Shown piece by piece: positions 19,294 to 27,915 of a stretch of DNA of 64,000 nucleotides (positions are counted from its first letter, which is position 1; each line of letters opens with the position of its first letter). Source of the DNA: Pseudoalteromonas aurantia 208 (GTDB lineage: Bacteria; Pseudomonadota; Gammaproteobacteria; Enterobacterales; Alteromonadaceae); the NCBI RefSeq assembly GCF_014858725.1, contig NZ_AQGV01000015.1:1178001-1242000 (forward strand), written 5' to 3'. The translations under genes were made by a program, and so were the position numbers. The notes under the pieces were generated by a model. It saw only the letters and a list, made by a program, of their open reading frames with translations. It was not told the DNA's origin and ran no database searches.

Positions 19294-19310
19294 ATCTGGT
19301 CGGATGAGTT
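19294..19310 (+). promoter_or_regulatory. Possible FadR operator before the acyl-CoA dehydrogenase gene
   Basis: The 17-mer ATCTGGTCGGATGAGTT agrees with the FadR consensus (AnCTGGTCnGACCAGTT) at 15 of 17 positions by eye. It ends 4 bases before the start codon and overlaps the ribosome-binding region, so a bound repressor would also mask initiation. No FadR gene is in the window. Confidence 0.4.
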
Positions 19311-19314
19311 GATT

Positions 19315-21564
19315 ATGAGCTTAAGAACACAATTAAAAAAAGTATTACCGAGTATTTCAGTAACTGAACAAGAGGCATTAGACGCAGGGGACGTTTGGCT
19401 AGAAGGGTCGATTTACCGCGGTAAACCTGACTTTGATGCATTACGTGCCGTTCCTGAAGCGAAGTTATCTAATGAGGAACAAGCATTTCTAGACGGCCCT
19501 GTAAAAGAGCTTATGGCAATGGTAGACGACTCGGTTATTCAAAACAGTAAGCACTTGCCTGATCACATTTTAGAATTTTTGAAAAAAGAGCGGTTTTTTT
19601 CTTTGATCATTCCCAAATCGTTTGGTGGTTTAGAGTTTAGCCCTTATGCAAATTCAACCATTGTAGGCACAATTGCAACCAAGTCTTCAGCAGTTGCAGT
19701 GACGGTAATGGTACCAAACTCATTGGGGCCAGGTGAATTATTACTCCACTATGGCACTAAAGAACAACAAGCCCATTATTTACCTCGATTGGCAAATGGA
19801 CGTGAAATACCTTGTTTTGCTTTAACAAGTCCTGAGGCTGGTTCAGATGCCGGTGGGATCCCAGACCGTGGGATAGTTACCAAAGGCATGCATGAAGGAA
19901 AAGAAGTTATTGGTATGGAGGTGACATGGGATAAACGCTATATCACACTCGCACCAATCGCGACCGTATTAGGTCTTGCATTTAAAGTAGAAGATCCTGA
20001 AGGGATTTTAGGAGGCAAAGAGCACTTGGGCATAACGTGTGCATTAATTCCTAAATCTCACCCAGGAGTAGAGCTAGGTAATCGCCATGATCCTATGGGG
20101 ATACGATTCTACAACGGAACAACGCGCGGTAATAAAGTGTTCATCCCGATGGAGTTTATCATTGGTGGCCAAGAAAATATTGGCCGAGGCTGGCAAATGC
20201 TGGTCAGTTGTTTAGGCGCAGGTCGTGGTATTTCTTTACCTGCCTTGGGGGTTTCTACGAGTCAAGTGTCTTTCAAGTCTGCATCAGAATATGCCGCTGT
20301 TCGTGAACAGTTTGGTTTGTCCATCGGACAATTTGAAGGTATTCAAGAGAAGCTTGCCGATATTGCGGGTAAAACCTATTTACAAGAGTCGATGCGAGTA
20401 TTAACAACCGAAGGTTTAGGCATGGGTCTTAAGCCATCTGTTGTCACTGCAATTGCAAAATATCATATGACCGAAATTGGTCGAGATGTGCTTGATTCTG
20501 CAATGGATATTCAAGCGGGTAAAGCGATTCAAAATGGGCCTCAAAATACGCTAGCAAGCGGTTATGTTGCACAACCTATAGCGATCACCGTTGAGGGAGC
20601 AAATATCCTTACCAGAAACTTAATGATCTTTGGTCAAGGTGTCATGCGATGTCATCCATATTTACAATCGATGGTTGAATCTATACATAGTCAAGATAAA
20701 TCAGCAGATAAAACATTTAATAAAATTTTTAGAAAAACGGTTGGCTATAGTGTTGGTAATGGTTTGAGAGCATTCGGCTTAGGCTTGATGCCGTTTACTG
20801 CGAGCAGCACATCGACTTTGCCTGAAGTGCAGCAATACGAAAAGGCGGTGCATCAGTTATCAGCGAAACTGGCAGTTTATGCGGATTTCTCTTTGCTGGT
20901 ATTAGGTGGAAAGCTAAAGCAAGCTGAAATGTTGTCGGCCCGTTTAGGTGATGTGATGAGCCATTTGTATGGTGCGATGGCAGCAATTAAGTATTATGAA
21001 CAGAAAGTTGCCGTGAGCGATAGACAATCAGCTGCACCATATTTTCATTATGCAACTCGCTGGTCATTGCAAAGCGCAGAAAATGCACTTCACAAGTTTT
21101 TAGATAACTTCCCTGCTTCAGCAGCACGTAAAGTAATGCGTACAATTACTTTGCAATTTAGACATAAAATGCCTGCAATATCAGATGATATGATACGTGA
21201 ATTAGCCAAGGCGGCACAGCAAGATTCGGCTTTCAAGGCGCAACTTACGCATTTGGTAAAACCGAGCCCAGGAGACGGGCACGATATAAATGAACAAGCA
21301 TACAAAGCAAAGTTAGCGTGTTTAGATTTGCTATCTAAAGTTAAAAAAGCGCTGCGCAAAAAAGACATTAAACCAGGAGTTCGTTTCGGTGAAACGTTGG
21401 ATAATGCCTTGGCAGCGAGTTTAATTAATGCGCAAGAGTATGCACAATTAGTTGATTACAATAAAAAGCGTGAAAAAGCGATTCGTGTTGACGAATTCGA
21501 CTTTGATATGAATTTGTTAGATGACAATGCTCAGCCTATTGAGCAGGTAAAACAAGCAAGCTAG
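19315..21564 (+). CDS. fadE: FadE-type acyl-CoA dehydrogenase
   Basis: A 749-residue protein starting at ATG 19315 (TTG 19309 is in frame but unneeded). The alignment in memory with E. coli FadE is extensive: 'EEQAFLDGPV', 'VPNSLGPGELLLHYG', 'PCFALTSPEAGSDAG', 'TWDKRYITLAPIATVLGLAF' and 'PIAITVEGANILTRNLMIFG', with the C-terminal DUF1974 region ending 'RVDEFDFDMNLL'. It lacks the roughly 60-residue hydrophobic N-terminus of E. coli FadE, so it may be cytosolic or peripheral. It performs the first, FAD-dependent oxidation step of beta-oxidation. A possible FadR site precedes it. Confidence 0.94.
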   Translation: MSLRTQLKKVLPSISVTEQEALDAGDVWLEGSIYRGKPDFDALRAVPEAKLSNEEQAFLDGPVKELMAMVDDSVIQNSKHLPDHILEFLKKERFFSLIIPKSFGGLEFSPYANSTIVGTIATKSSAVAVTVMVPNSLGPGELLLHYGTKEQQAHYLPRLANGREIPCFALTSPEAGSDAGGIPDRGIVTKGMHEGKEVIGMEVTWDKRYITLAPIATVLGLAFKVEDPEGILGGKEHLGITCALIPKSHPGVELGNRHDPMGIRFYNGTTRGNKVFIPMEFIIGGQENIGRGWQMLVSCLGAGRGISLPALGVSTSQVSFKSASEYAAVREQFGLSIGQFEGIQEKLADIAGKTYLQESMRVLTTEGLGMGLKPSVVTAIAKYHMTEIGRDVLDSAMDIQAGKAIQNGPQNTLASGYVAQPIAITVEGANILTRNLMIFGQGVMRCHPYLQSMVESIHSQDKSADKTFNKIFRKTVGYSVGNGLRAFGLGLMPFTASSTSTLPEVQQYEKAVHQLSAKLAVYADFSLLVLGGKLKQAEMLSARLGDVMSHLYGAMAAIKYYEQKVAVSDRQSAAPYFHYATRWSLQSAENALHKFLDNFPASAARKVMRTITLQFRHKMPAISDDMIRELAKAAQQDSAFKAQLTHLVKPSPGDGHDINEQAYKAKLACLDLLSKVKKALRKKDIKPGVRFGETLDNALAASLINAQEYAQLVDYNKKREKAIRVDEFDFDMNLLDDNAQPIEQVKQAS

Positions 21565-21575
21565 TCAACAATGCC

Positions 21576-21600
21576 TAAGCGCTCGCTGTATCAGCGCTTA
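21576..21600 (+). other. Hairpin just after fadE
   Basis: TAAGCGCT (21576-21583) and AGCGCTTA (21593-21600) form an 8-bp stem with a 9-base loop, 11 bases before the main terminator. There is no T-run of its own. It may stabilise the fadE mRNA end. Confidence 0.5.
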
Positions 21601-21610
21601 ACTACTCAAA

Positions 21611-21637
21611 AACCTCGATGTATCATCGAGGTTTTTT
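21611..21637 (+). terminator. Intrinsic terminator of fadE
   Basis: AACCTCGATG and CATCGAGGTT form a perfect 10-bp stem with a TAT loop, followed by TTTT. It lies about 50 bases after the fadE stop and shows that the next gene must start downstream of here. Confidence 0.88.
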
Positions 21638-21711
21638 ATTATTTTCGTTTGATGATAATAAATGGCATGCGTGATAGGGTACGCAAAAATGGCGTGACGT
21701 TTAGAACAAAT

Positions 21712-22674
21712 ATGACGGTATATTTAAAGCAATTAAAAAATGCGTTTGATCAGGTTTTACTCTACGATGATACACACGCCTTGTGGAGTGGGTGTGGCTC
21801 AATTATTAAAGCCAATATTGATGGGCAAGATGTTGTTATTAAGCATACATACGTTCCGGATTCACTGAAACATCGGCATATCATACAAACCGATATAGCA
21901 AAGCACCGGAAGGCCAAGTCATATGCTGTTGAAATGGACTTTTATCAATTTATTACTGCGGCGTTACCTGCTCACATTGACGTACCTAAATTAATTTGGT
22001 CGGCATCATCAGATGTTAGTAATACATTGGTTTTTAGGGATTTTTCTGTTTCTGGTTTTGTGACCCCTGAAATTGCAAGTCTAGCTGATATTAAAGAGAT
22101 TATTACTTGGCTGGCTCGATTTCATGGCACATTCTTAGGTGTAAGCAGCCCCTTAATTGAACAGAAGCTGTGGTCTCAGGGCGGCTATTGGCACTTAGCA
22201 ACTAGACCTGACGAGTTTCGTAAAATGGCGAATTGCCCAGAGAAAATTCATGCAGCTCAGATGGATACAATAATAACAAATAGTCCATTTAAAACACTGA
22301 TCCATGGTGATGCGAAACTCGCGAACTTTGCTTTAAATCAACAAATAGTTATTGGCTATGATTTTCAGTACGTAGGGAAAGGTATTGGCCTGCAAGATGT
22401 GATGTTATTTTTTACCAGTGTATTCAATGCTGAACAGTTAACTGAGCATTGTGATATGTTACTCGAGTTTTATTTTAAGGCATTACAACTTGCTTTGTCC
22501 AATAGGTTCGAGCCGCGTGTTATTCAACAGATCGAACAGTCATGGCGTGAAGCATGGCCTATTATATGGGCTGACTTTTATCGCTTTTTGCTTGGTTGGA
22601 AACCAGATCATTCCAAGATTAACCCCTATATGAAGATGCAGTCAAAAACGGCTGTGGCACAGATGGTATTGTAA
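21712..22674 (+). CDS. Phosphotransferase / aminoglycoside-kinase-like (APH fold) protein
   Basis: The open frame runs from 21571, but that stretch contains the fadE terminator, so I start at ATG 21712 ('MTVYLKQLK', 320 residues); ATG 21667 or GTG 21694 are alternatives. Kinase-fold motifs are 'QDVVIKHTY' (nucleotide-binding Lys), 'LIHGDAKLANFAL' (catalytic loop HGDxxxxN) and 'VIGYDFQYVGKGIGLQDVM' (metal-binding Asp in the DFG-like site). This is the DUF1679/APH group, whose members phosphorylate small molecules; the substrate is unknown. Convergent with the subtilase gene. Confidence 0.8.
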   Translation: MTVYLKQLKNAFDQVLLYDDTHALWSGCGSIIKANIDGQDVVIKHTYVPDSLKHRHIIQTDIAKHRKAKSYAVEMDFYQFITAALPAHIDVPKLIWSASSDVSNTLVFRDFSVSGFVTPEIASLADIKEIITWLARFHGTFLGVSSPLIEQKLWSQGGYWHLATRPDEFRKMANCPEKIHAAQMDTIITNSPFKTLIHGDAKLANFALNQQIVIGYDFQYVGKGIGLQDVMLFFTSVFNAEQLTEHCDMLLEFYFKALQLALSNRFEPRVIQQIEQSWREAWPIIWADFYRFLLGWKPDHSKINPYMKMQSKTAVAQMVL

Positions 22675-22679
22675 TTGGC

Positions 22680-22708
22680 AAAAAAGGCGCTGTGTCAAAC
22701 ACAGCGCC
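22680..22708 (-). terminator. Intrinsic terminator of the subtilase gene
   Basis: Read on the minus strand, GGCGCTGTGT and ACACAGCGCC form a 10-bp stem with a 3-base loop, followed by six T residues. It lies 24 bases after the protease stop. Confidence 0.9.
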
Positions 22709-22731
22709 CAAGGTATTAATAAATAACGCGC

Positions 22732-24351
22732 TTATTTACATGAAGCACCACGACGCCAAACGTTAGAGAATACGTCTGGTTGTGCGCCTCGTGACCACCA
22801 AATTGCTGCATATTCATTGTTCTTGTATGCAACCTTGTCGCCTACACGGTAGTACTTCGAACTATTCCATGCTTCAATTCCTTGACAACCACCGCCCGTT
22901 GAACCGTCGGTTACAGTAACTGTCGCTGTTTTTGAAGAGGTCTTCTGGTCTGCGCCTGTCGCAGTCAAAGTTACTTGGTAGCTACCAGCAGCCGCATAAG
23001 TGTGATTAGGGGACGTCGCTGAACTGCTAGACCCATCACCGAAGCTCCAATTGTAGCTTTGTGCATTTGTTGATGAGTTACTGAAGCTGACACTTAAACC
23101 AGATGCGTTATGTGAAAAGTTAGCCACTGGTGTAACAACTGGGTCACCACTACAGCCATTTTGGGCAATATAGTCATATGCTGCTTTAGCTTGCACAATA
23201 CCATACCCGTATGAGGTATCTTTACCCGCAGCACCTTTATCTTTGGCTGTAACATTTAAGATGTTACGGATCTGCTTGTTGGTACATTGAGGATAGTGAC
23301 TCCATACGAGTGCGGCAACACCTGAAACGTGTGGCGTTGCCATTGATGTGCCACTGATACTCTTATAGCCATTGTTATTCCAAGTAGAATTAACGCCAAC
23401 ACCTGGCCCCGCAATTTCAACTTGGCTATTATATTGTGAGAAAGAGGCTTTGTTTTCGCCACTATCAACGGCAGCAACAGATACAACATCATCATATGAC
23501 GCTGGGTAACTTAGGCTGCTATTTCCGCCATTACCAGCGGCTGCAATGTGTAAAACACCACGGTTGTAACTCGCTTGGAACGCATTACGCTCTGCTGTAG
23601 AACTACCACTACCACCTAAACTCATACTTGTTACATTTGCGCCAGCAGCTTCACATTGTTCAATGGCTTTAATTAAATCTGAACCATAAGCCCAACGTCC
23701 TTGGTCGTTAAATACTTTAACGATATGGAGTCCAAGTTGACCTGATGGATTCACACCTACAACGCCTTGGCCATTGCCGCCAACTGCCGCGATTGTACCC
23801 GCCACGTGCGTCCCGTGACCATTACCATCGTTATACCAGTTGCCAGTATTATTGCTGCCATGGCCATCGTTACCTGTGATTCCAGTGCTAGGAAGATCTG
23901 GGTGATTCAGTGTATAACCGGTATCCATGATACACACTTTACGATTACCGCTCATCGTATCTGCAAGTTGGTTCGCTTGGACCATACCAATACCGTAAGG
24001 GGTTGATTCAGCCATTAAATAGCGTTTTGGATCTACTTCAACCAACGCAACATCATCACTTTCAGCCAGCTGAGTCATTTGCTCTTGAGTTACTTCAGCT
24101 ACAAAGCCATTCACACTTGGCAGCGTTGAAAGTGCTGGAGAGTTAACTGAGCTAGCAAACTCAGCCAAAGTTTGCTGTTTGAAAGACGTTAATTCTTGAC
24201 CAGACATTTTAACTGGTAAGTGAGCATTAACCGCTTGTGACTTTAGAGTTACTATCACGCGTTGAGTATCTTGAGCGTGCGCAGTTAGAGATGCACATAT
24301 ACACGCTGATAGCGCTGTCATTTTTAAGCTTGTTGAAACCATATTTTTCAT
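22732..24351 (-). CDS. Secreted S8 (subtilisin-like) serine protease with PKD and chitin-binding-type domains
   Basis: A 539-residue preproprotein. A signal peptide (about 1-26) is followed by an I9-type propeptide (about 30-110) and then the catalytic domain with Asp in 'CIMDTGYTLNHPDL' (near 142), His in 'GHGTHVAGTIAA' (near 182) and Ser in 'SGTSMATPHVSG' (near 335). A PKD domain follows ('YNWSFGDGSSSSATSPNHTY', about 405-480). The last 45 residues look like a CBM5/12 module ('IEAWNSSKYYRVGDKVAY', 'YAAIWWSRGAQPD'), which binds chitin or other polysaccharide. It is an extracellular protease suited to particulate or chitin-associated protein. 'AAGG' precedes the start by 9 bases. Confidence 0.95.
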   Translation of the reverse strand: MKNMVSTSLKMTALSACICASLTAHAQDTQRVIVTLKSQAVNAHLPVKMSGQELTSFKQQTLAEFASSVNSPALSTLPSVNGFVAEVTQEQMTQLAESDDVALVEVDPKRYLMAESTPYGIGMVQANQLADTMSGNRKVCIMDTGYTLNHPDLPSTGITGNDGHGSNNTGNWYNDGNGHGTHVAGTIAAVGGNGQGVVGVNPSGQLGLHIVKVFNDQGRWAYGSDLIKAIEQCEAAGANVTSMSLGGSGSSTAERNAFQASYNRGVLHIAAAGNGGNSSLSYPASYDDVVSVAAVDSGENKASFSQYNSQVEIAGPGVGVNSTWNNNGYKSISGTSMATPHVSGVAALVWSHYPQCTNKQIRNILNVTAKDKGAAGKDTSYGYGIVQAKAAYDYIAQNGCSGDPVVTPVANFSHNASGLSVSFSNSSTNAQSYNWSFGDGSSSSATSPNHTYAAAGSYQVTLTATGADQKTSSKTATVTVTDGSTGGGCQGIEAWNSSKYYRVGDKVAYKNNEYAAIWWSRGAQPDVFSNVWRRGASCK

Positions 24352-24553
24352 TTTTTATTACCTTAGTTACATGTTGTTAACGGCTGTAAATAAAACAGGT
24401 AATTAGTTCAGTGTCAATTGTGTGTAATTTACCCAATAATAAATTGGTGGTATTAAATTTTAATAATGATGGTAATTCAGGGTTTTTAATTTTATATGTA
24501 TATGTTGTTTGCATTAACTATTTATTAATTTGTTTTTTTTGGAAATTTTTAAG

Positions 24554-25603
24554 TTATTTAAAAAAACCATTTAAGACATCTAGGTTATAATTCAAAGGGG
24601 AGATCGCTGTCTCAGAGAATTGTGTAAAGTCAATTTCTGTAACATTTTTGTCATGTATTGCTCGATACAATGGCATGTATTTTTCACTGAACACGTCAAA
24701 TATCGGGTACTGTTCTTCGCTCTGTATTGGCTTTTTATTACGAGCATGGTCATAAATTTTCACCATGGCTAATCCCCCAAGTGTGACATGTCCACCAACC
24801 GAAGCATCTAATGCGAGGTGTTGGTTTTTGTCCCAATTGATACCCCCAACTTTGACTTTTTTACGAACGCCGAGCTTCTCAAGTGCTTGAACTGATCCCA
24901 TTGCCATTGCATCGTTTGCAGCCCAAATAATTTTGGTGTCTGGTAGCCGTTGCATGAGCCCTAACGTGAGTTGAAACGCTTCATCATGAGACCAGTTAGC
25001 AGATATTCGTTGTTTTAACTGTAAGCTAGGTTCCCTATTAGAATAGCTCAGGAGACCTTGTTCTCTGTTTCTGGCTGCTAAAGTGGCGGTCTCACCCAAC
25101 AATGCAATCATCTGATTACGTGTATATGACTTGGGTGGTGTTACAATGGTGCTGAGGTGTTGCGCAAGAAGCTTTCCTGCTTGAAAGTTATCAGGCATTA
25201 TGCTGCCAAGAATACCAAAGCCTTTACTATTGATGCGTTTCATCTGTTGATCATGTGGCTTGTTCAATAGAAAAACAATAGCGGGGTGCGTTTGTGTTGA
25301 GTTTATGATCGTGTCTGTAATTACCGATTTTTCATCCACTAAGATTAAATAGCTGCTGGTATCTTGTATCGCCTTTCTAACCATTTTCTTCATAACAATA
25401 TGGTTGCGTTCAGCATAATGTACTGTTAACTGTATATCTAAATCATCCGCCGCAGCTTGCATAAATAAAGTAACGTTGAGCCAGAAGTCTCCAGTCGGGT
25501 TTTCAAACTCATAGCCTGGATTAATAAAAGTAACTTTTGTACTCGATAGTGCGTGGCAGGAAAATATAAACAAAAATGCAAGGCTAATAATTGGCAATTT
25601 CAT
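24554..25603 (-). CDS. Orphan periplasmic substrate-binding protein (Peripla_BP_4 / sugar-ABC type)
   Basis: A 349-residue protein with a signal peptide ('FLFIFSCHALSS') and a type I periplasmic binding fold: 'KVTFINPGYEFENPTGDFW', 'SYLILVDEKSV', 'NFQAGKLLAQHL', 'IIWAANDAMAMGSVQALEKL' and 'VGGINWDK'. It resembles the ribose/LuxP group. No permease or ATPase gene is adjacent, so it may serve a sensor kinase or a distant transporter. The ligand is unknown; the 'ANDAMAMGSVQAL' helix is typical of sugar binders. Confidence 0.85.
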   Translation of the reverse strand: MKLPIISLAFLFIFSCHALSSTKVTFINPGYEFENPTGDFWLNVTLFMQAAADDLDIQLTVHYAERNHIVMKKMVRKAIQDTSSYLILVDEKSVITDTIINSTQTHPAIVFLLNKPHDQQMKRINSKGFGILGSIMPDNFQAGKLLAQHLSTIVTPPKSYTRNQMIALLGETATLAARNREQGLLSYSNREPSLQLKQRISANWSHDEAFQLTLGLMQRLPDTKIIWAANDAMAMGSVQALEKLGVRKKVKVGGINWDKNQHLALDASVGGHVTLGGLAMVKIYDHARNKKPIQSEEQYPIFDVFSEKYMPLYRAIHDKNVTEIDFTQFSETAISPLNYNLDVLNGFFK

Positions 25604-25749
25604 CGTGTATTCTAATAATGAATCTTACTTACTATTATGACACATATTCAGACTTTCGACGTTGTTTCGTAAAGGCCCTTTACACGGCAAATGCATTCTT
25701 TTAATGCGTGATAGCAGGTATAATACAGTCTGTCTATTATGGGGGCGTT

Positions 25750-26136
25750 ATGTATAAAATACTATTACTCATCAGTGTAATTTCTTTATCAGTGAGTGCA
25801 CAACAATCAAGTGAACTATCAGTTGATATGAAAAATATTGGCTTGAGCTACAAAAAAGTTATGCACGCAGAGAATAAAGTCGATTTATTAATGTCATTGG
25901 AAGCAATGGCTACCTTGATATCAAATATTCAAAAAGATCAATTTAAACCAGATCTGCAAAAGCAATCAATTGAGGGGTTAGAAAAAGTGCTTAGCGTCAT
26001 TTCCGTCGCGAAAAAGTACGCTGAAAATGATGATATTAAACGTGCCAAAAAGGCCTTAGAAAGAGTTGATAGCTATAGAAAAGAATATCATAAGCTGCAT
26101 GAGCCTCCCAGTATTTGGCAACTGTTATTTGGTTAA
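25750..26136 (+). CDS. Cytochrome b562-family periplasmic protein
   Basis: The start is ATG 25750, with 'GGGGG' before it; a longer frame from 25708 adds only untypical residues. The 128-residue product has a signal peptide ('LLLISVISLSVSA') and a four-helix-bundle pattern. Met in 'SVDMKNIGLSYKK' (residue 27) and His in 'KEYHKLHEP' (residue 114) occupy the positions of the heme ligands Met7 and His102 of E. coli cytochrome b562. Some family members do not bind heme, so heme binding is likely but not certain. The short C-terminal extension after the His is unusual. Confidence 0.75.
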   Translation: MYKILLLISVISLSVSAQQSSELSVDMKNIGLSYKKVMHAENKVDLLMSLEAMATLISNIQKDQFKPDLQKQSIEGLEKVLSVISVAKKYAENDDIKRAKKALERVDSYRKEYHKLHEPPSIWQLLFG

Positions 26137-26272
26137 TTTTAGTCATATATTAACGGTGAATTATCCACATTGAACTATGTATAGAACTTTTGGATAAGAA
26201 ATTAGAACGAGTGTATTTTTCAATCACTTTTTTGACTAGAGCCTCTTATTAATTAAAGCTTGCTTTGCATTA

Positions 26273-26282
26273 GGAACGATCC
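26273..26282. promoter_or_regulatory. LacI-type palindrome before the first BSP-peptidase gene
   Basis: GGAACGATCC, 35 bases before the ATG at 26318, is one mismatch from the GGAACGTTCC palindromes ahead of the TonB receptor. A central CG in an even palindrome is the hallmark of LacI-family operators. Confidence 0.45.
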
Positions 26283-26317
26283 AATAATGTTGTTTTTACT
26301 TTACTAGGAGATAAAGA

Positions 26318-27775
26318 ATGCAGTGCAAGTTTATTGTAGTGACCGCGTTAGCGGGGAGTATAGCAAATCATACGGTTGCAAAAGACACCGTATTATATGA
26401 CATAACGGAGCAAAGTCCGTTTACGACCGCCACACAGTATGAAACATTCATAGAAAACGAAGGGGTTGAGCAACTGTTTGATGTATCGCTACGTAGTAAG
26501 TTTATTTCAAAGCACGCGCGTAGCTGGGTTTCTTTAGCGTTCGATAACAAGCAACAGGTTTTGGAGTATAGCTTAACTTCAGCAGCAGATGCACCTGAGA
26601 GGGACCCAAAGCAATGGACCTTGTATGGGTCAAATGACGCTAAGGTTTGGCAAACGTTAGATTCTCGCGACAATATTAATTTTGCAAAACGTACGCAGGT
26701 AAAGCGGTTTGTCGTAACAAACCCCGGTAAATTTACATTTTTCAAGTTAGATATGGCGCAGCAAGGCACGACAGCGTGGGGGGACAGCTATTTACAGTTG
26801 GCTGACTTCAGTCTGTTCGCGCCAACAAATTTACCTGTTGCACAATTTGAAATAGAAGCACCAACAACTTTAATTAATCAGCCTGTCGACATTGTTGGTA
26901 AGGTTCAAAATACGCCAGCAACACTAAATTGGTTGGTACCTGGTGCTAAAATATTCTCCCATGGCAATAAAGCAAAAGCGTACTTTTCCAAACCTGGCCG
27001 CTATTCGGTTACGCTGATTAGTAAAAACATTTATGGTGAGAGTCGGGTAGTTCAACGAAATGCCATTAAGGTACTCGATAAATCACACCCATGGCTAGGT
27101 TACGAAACGCCTGAAGTAAAAGTTGTTATTGAAGACGGTGAGTCAGAAGGTGCGAAACGGTTACTTCGATTATTTCCTGATATTAAGCGCACAATTGATC
27201 GGGTGACAAGAGAGCTTGCACCATTGCTCTACAAGAATTTTGTAGAATTACCCGACTTCGAGCAAGTTACTTTCACTTTAAAATGGATGGATACTATTGC
27301 TTATCGTGCAGGAGATGATAGCAATATGGAGATTGCATTTAGCTCTAAATATATCACTGAGCGTCTAGCCAATAAACCTGATGAGGTCGTTAAGTATGAA
27401 TTACTTGGTGTGTTGTGGCATGAATTGACGCATGGGTATCAACATTTTCCTAAATCAATAGGCTACGATGATCCCCAAGCTCATGCTTTTATTGAGGGAG
27501 TAGCTGATTTAATTCGTATTCAAGCTGGTTATCACAAAACCCGAAAACCAAAATTATCAGAAAGTTACTTGGGGGGCTATACCAATACAGGATTCTTTTT
27601 ACATTGGCTTGCACCTCAATATCCAGACTTTACGTACCGGTTTAATCAAACGGCGATAGAACTGAATGAGTGGAGTTTTGAGAAGGCAATTCATGTTGTA
27701 ACGCAAGAAAATATTGAACAATTGTGGGCTAAATATCAATCTCATCTCAGAAGTCAATTGACGATTATTGAATAA
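26318..27775 (+). CDS. Secreted BSP-family putative zinc metallopeptidase with discoidin-like and PKD-like domains
   Basis: A 485-residue protein with a signal peptide ('ALAGSIANHTVA'). Domains: a discoidin/F5-8C-like domain (about 25-170; 'YSLTSAADAPERDPKQWTLY', 'FFKLDMAQQG'), a PKD-like beta domain (about 173-250), and a basic-secretory-protein domain (about 262-480). The zinc motif is 'VLWHELTHGYQHFP', with a distal 'AFIEGVADLIRIQAG', the same pattern as the plant and bacterial BSP family ('HE.TH..Q' and 'EG.ADF.R'). Likely role: cleavage of glycosylated or carbohydrate-bound protein outside the cell. A shorter paralogue of the protein at 30755; 'TAGGAG' precedes the ATG. Confidence 0.82.
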   Translation: MQCKFIVVTALAGSIANHTVAKDTVLYDITEQSPFTTATQYETFIENEGVEQLFDVSLRSKFISKHARSWVSLAFDNKQQVLEYSLTSAADAPERDPKQWTLYGSNDAKVWQTLDSRDNINFAKRTQVKRFVVTNPGKFTFFKLDMAQQGTTAWGDSYLQLADFSLFAPTNLPVAQFEIEAPTTLINQPVDIVGKVQNTPATLNWLVPGAKIFSHGNKAKAYFSKPGRYSVTLISKNIYGESRVVQRNAIKVLDKSHPWLGYETPEVKVVIEDGESEGAKRLLRLFPDIKRTIDRVTRELAPLLYKNFVELPDFEQVTFTLKWMDTIAYRAGDDSNMEIAFSSKYITERLANKPDEVVKYELLGVLWHELTHGYQHFPKSIGYDDPQAHAFIEGVADLIRIQAGYHKTRKPKLSESYLGGYTNTGFFLHWLAPQYPDFTYRFNQTAIELNEWSFEKAIHVVTQENIEQLWAKYQSHLRSQLTIIE

Positions 27776-27811
27776 AATACATTGACAGGAAATTAAACAG
27801 TGCTAATAATT

Positions 27812-27821
27812 GGAACGTTCC
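27812..27821. promoter_or_regulatory. LacI-type operator palindrome, first of two before the TonB receptor
   Basis: A perfect 10-base palindrome GGAACGTTCC inside TTGGAACGTTCCTT, 95 bases before the receptor start. A second copy lies 65 bases downstream, a spacing that would allow cooperative binding or looping. Confidence 0.55.
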
Positions 27822-27876
27822 TTTTTGTTTTATTTAGAGAATTTAATTCGATTCTTACTTTATTTAACATTTAATT

Positions 27877-27886
27877 GGAACGTTCT
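27877..27886. promoter_or_regulatory. LacI-type operator palindrome, second copy before the TonB receptor
   Basis: GGAACGTTCT inside TTGGAACGTTCTAA, one base from a perfect palindrome, about 30 bases before the receptor ATG at 27916. The position fits repression of the TonB-receptor/BSP operon. Confidence 0.55.
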
Positions 27887-27915
27887 AACTTAAAATAATA
27901 ATCAATGGGTTGAAT

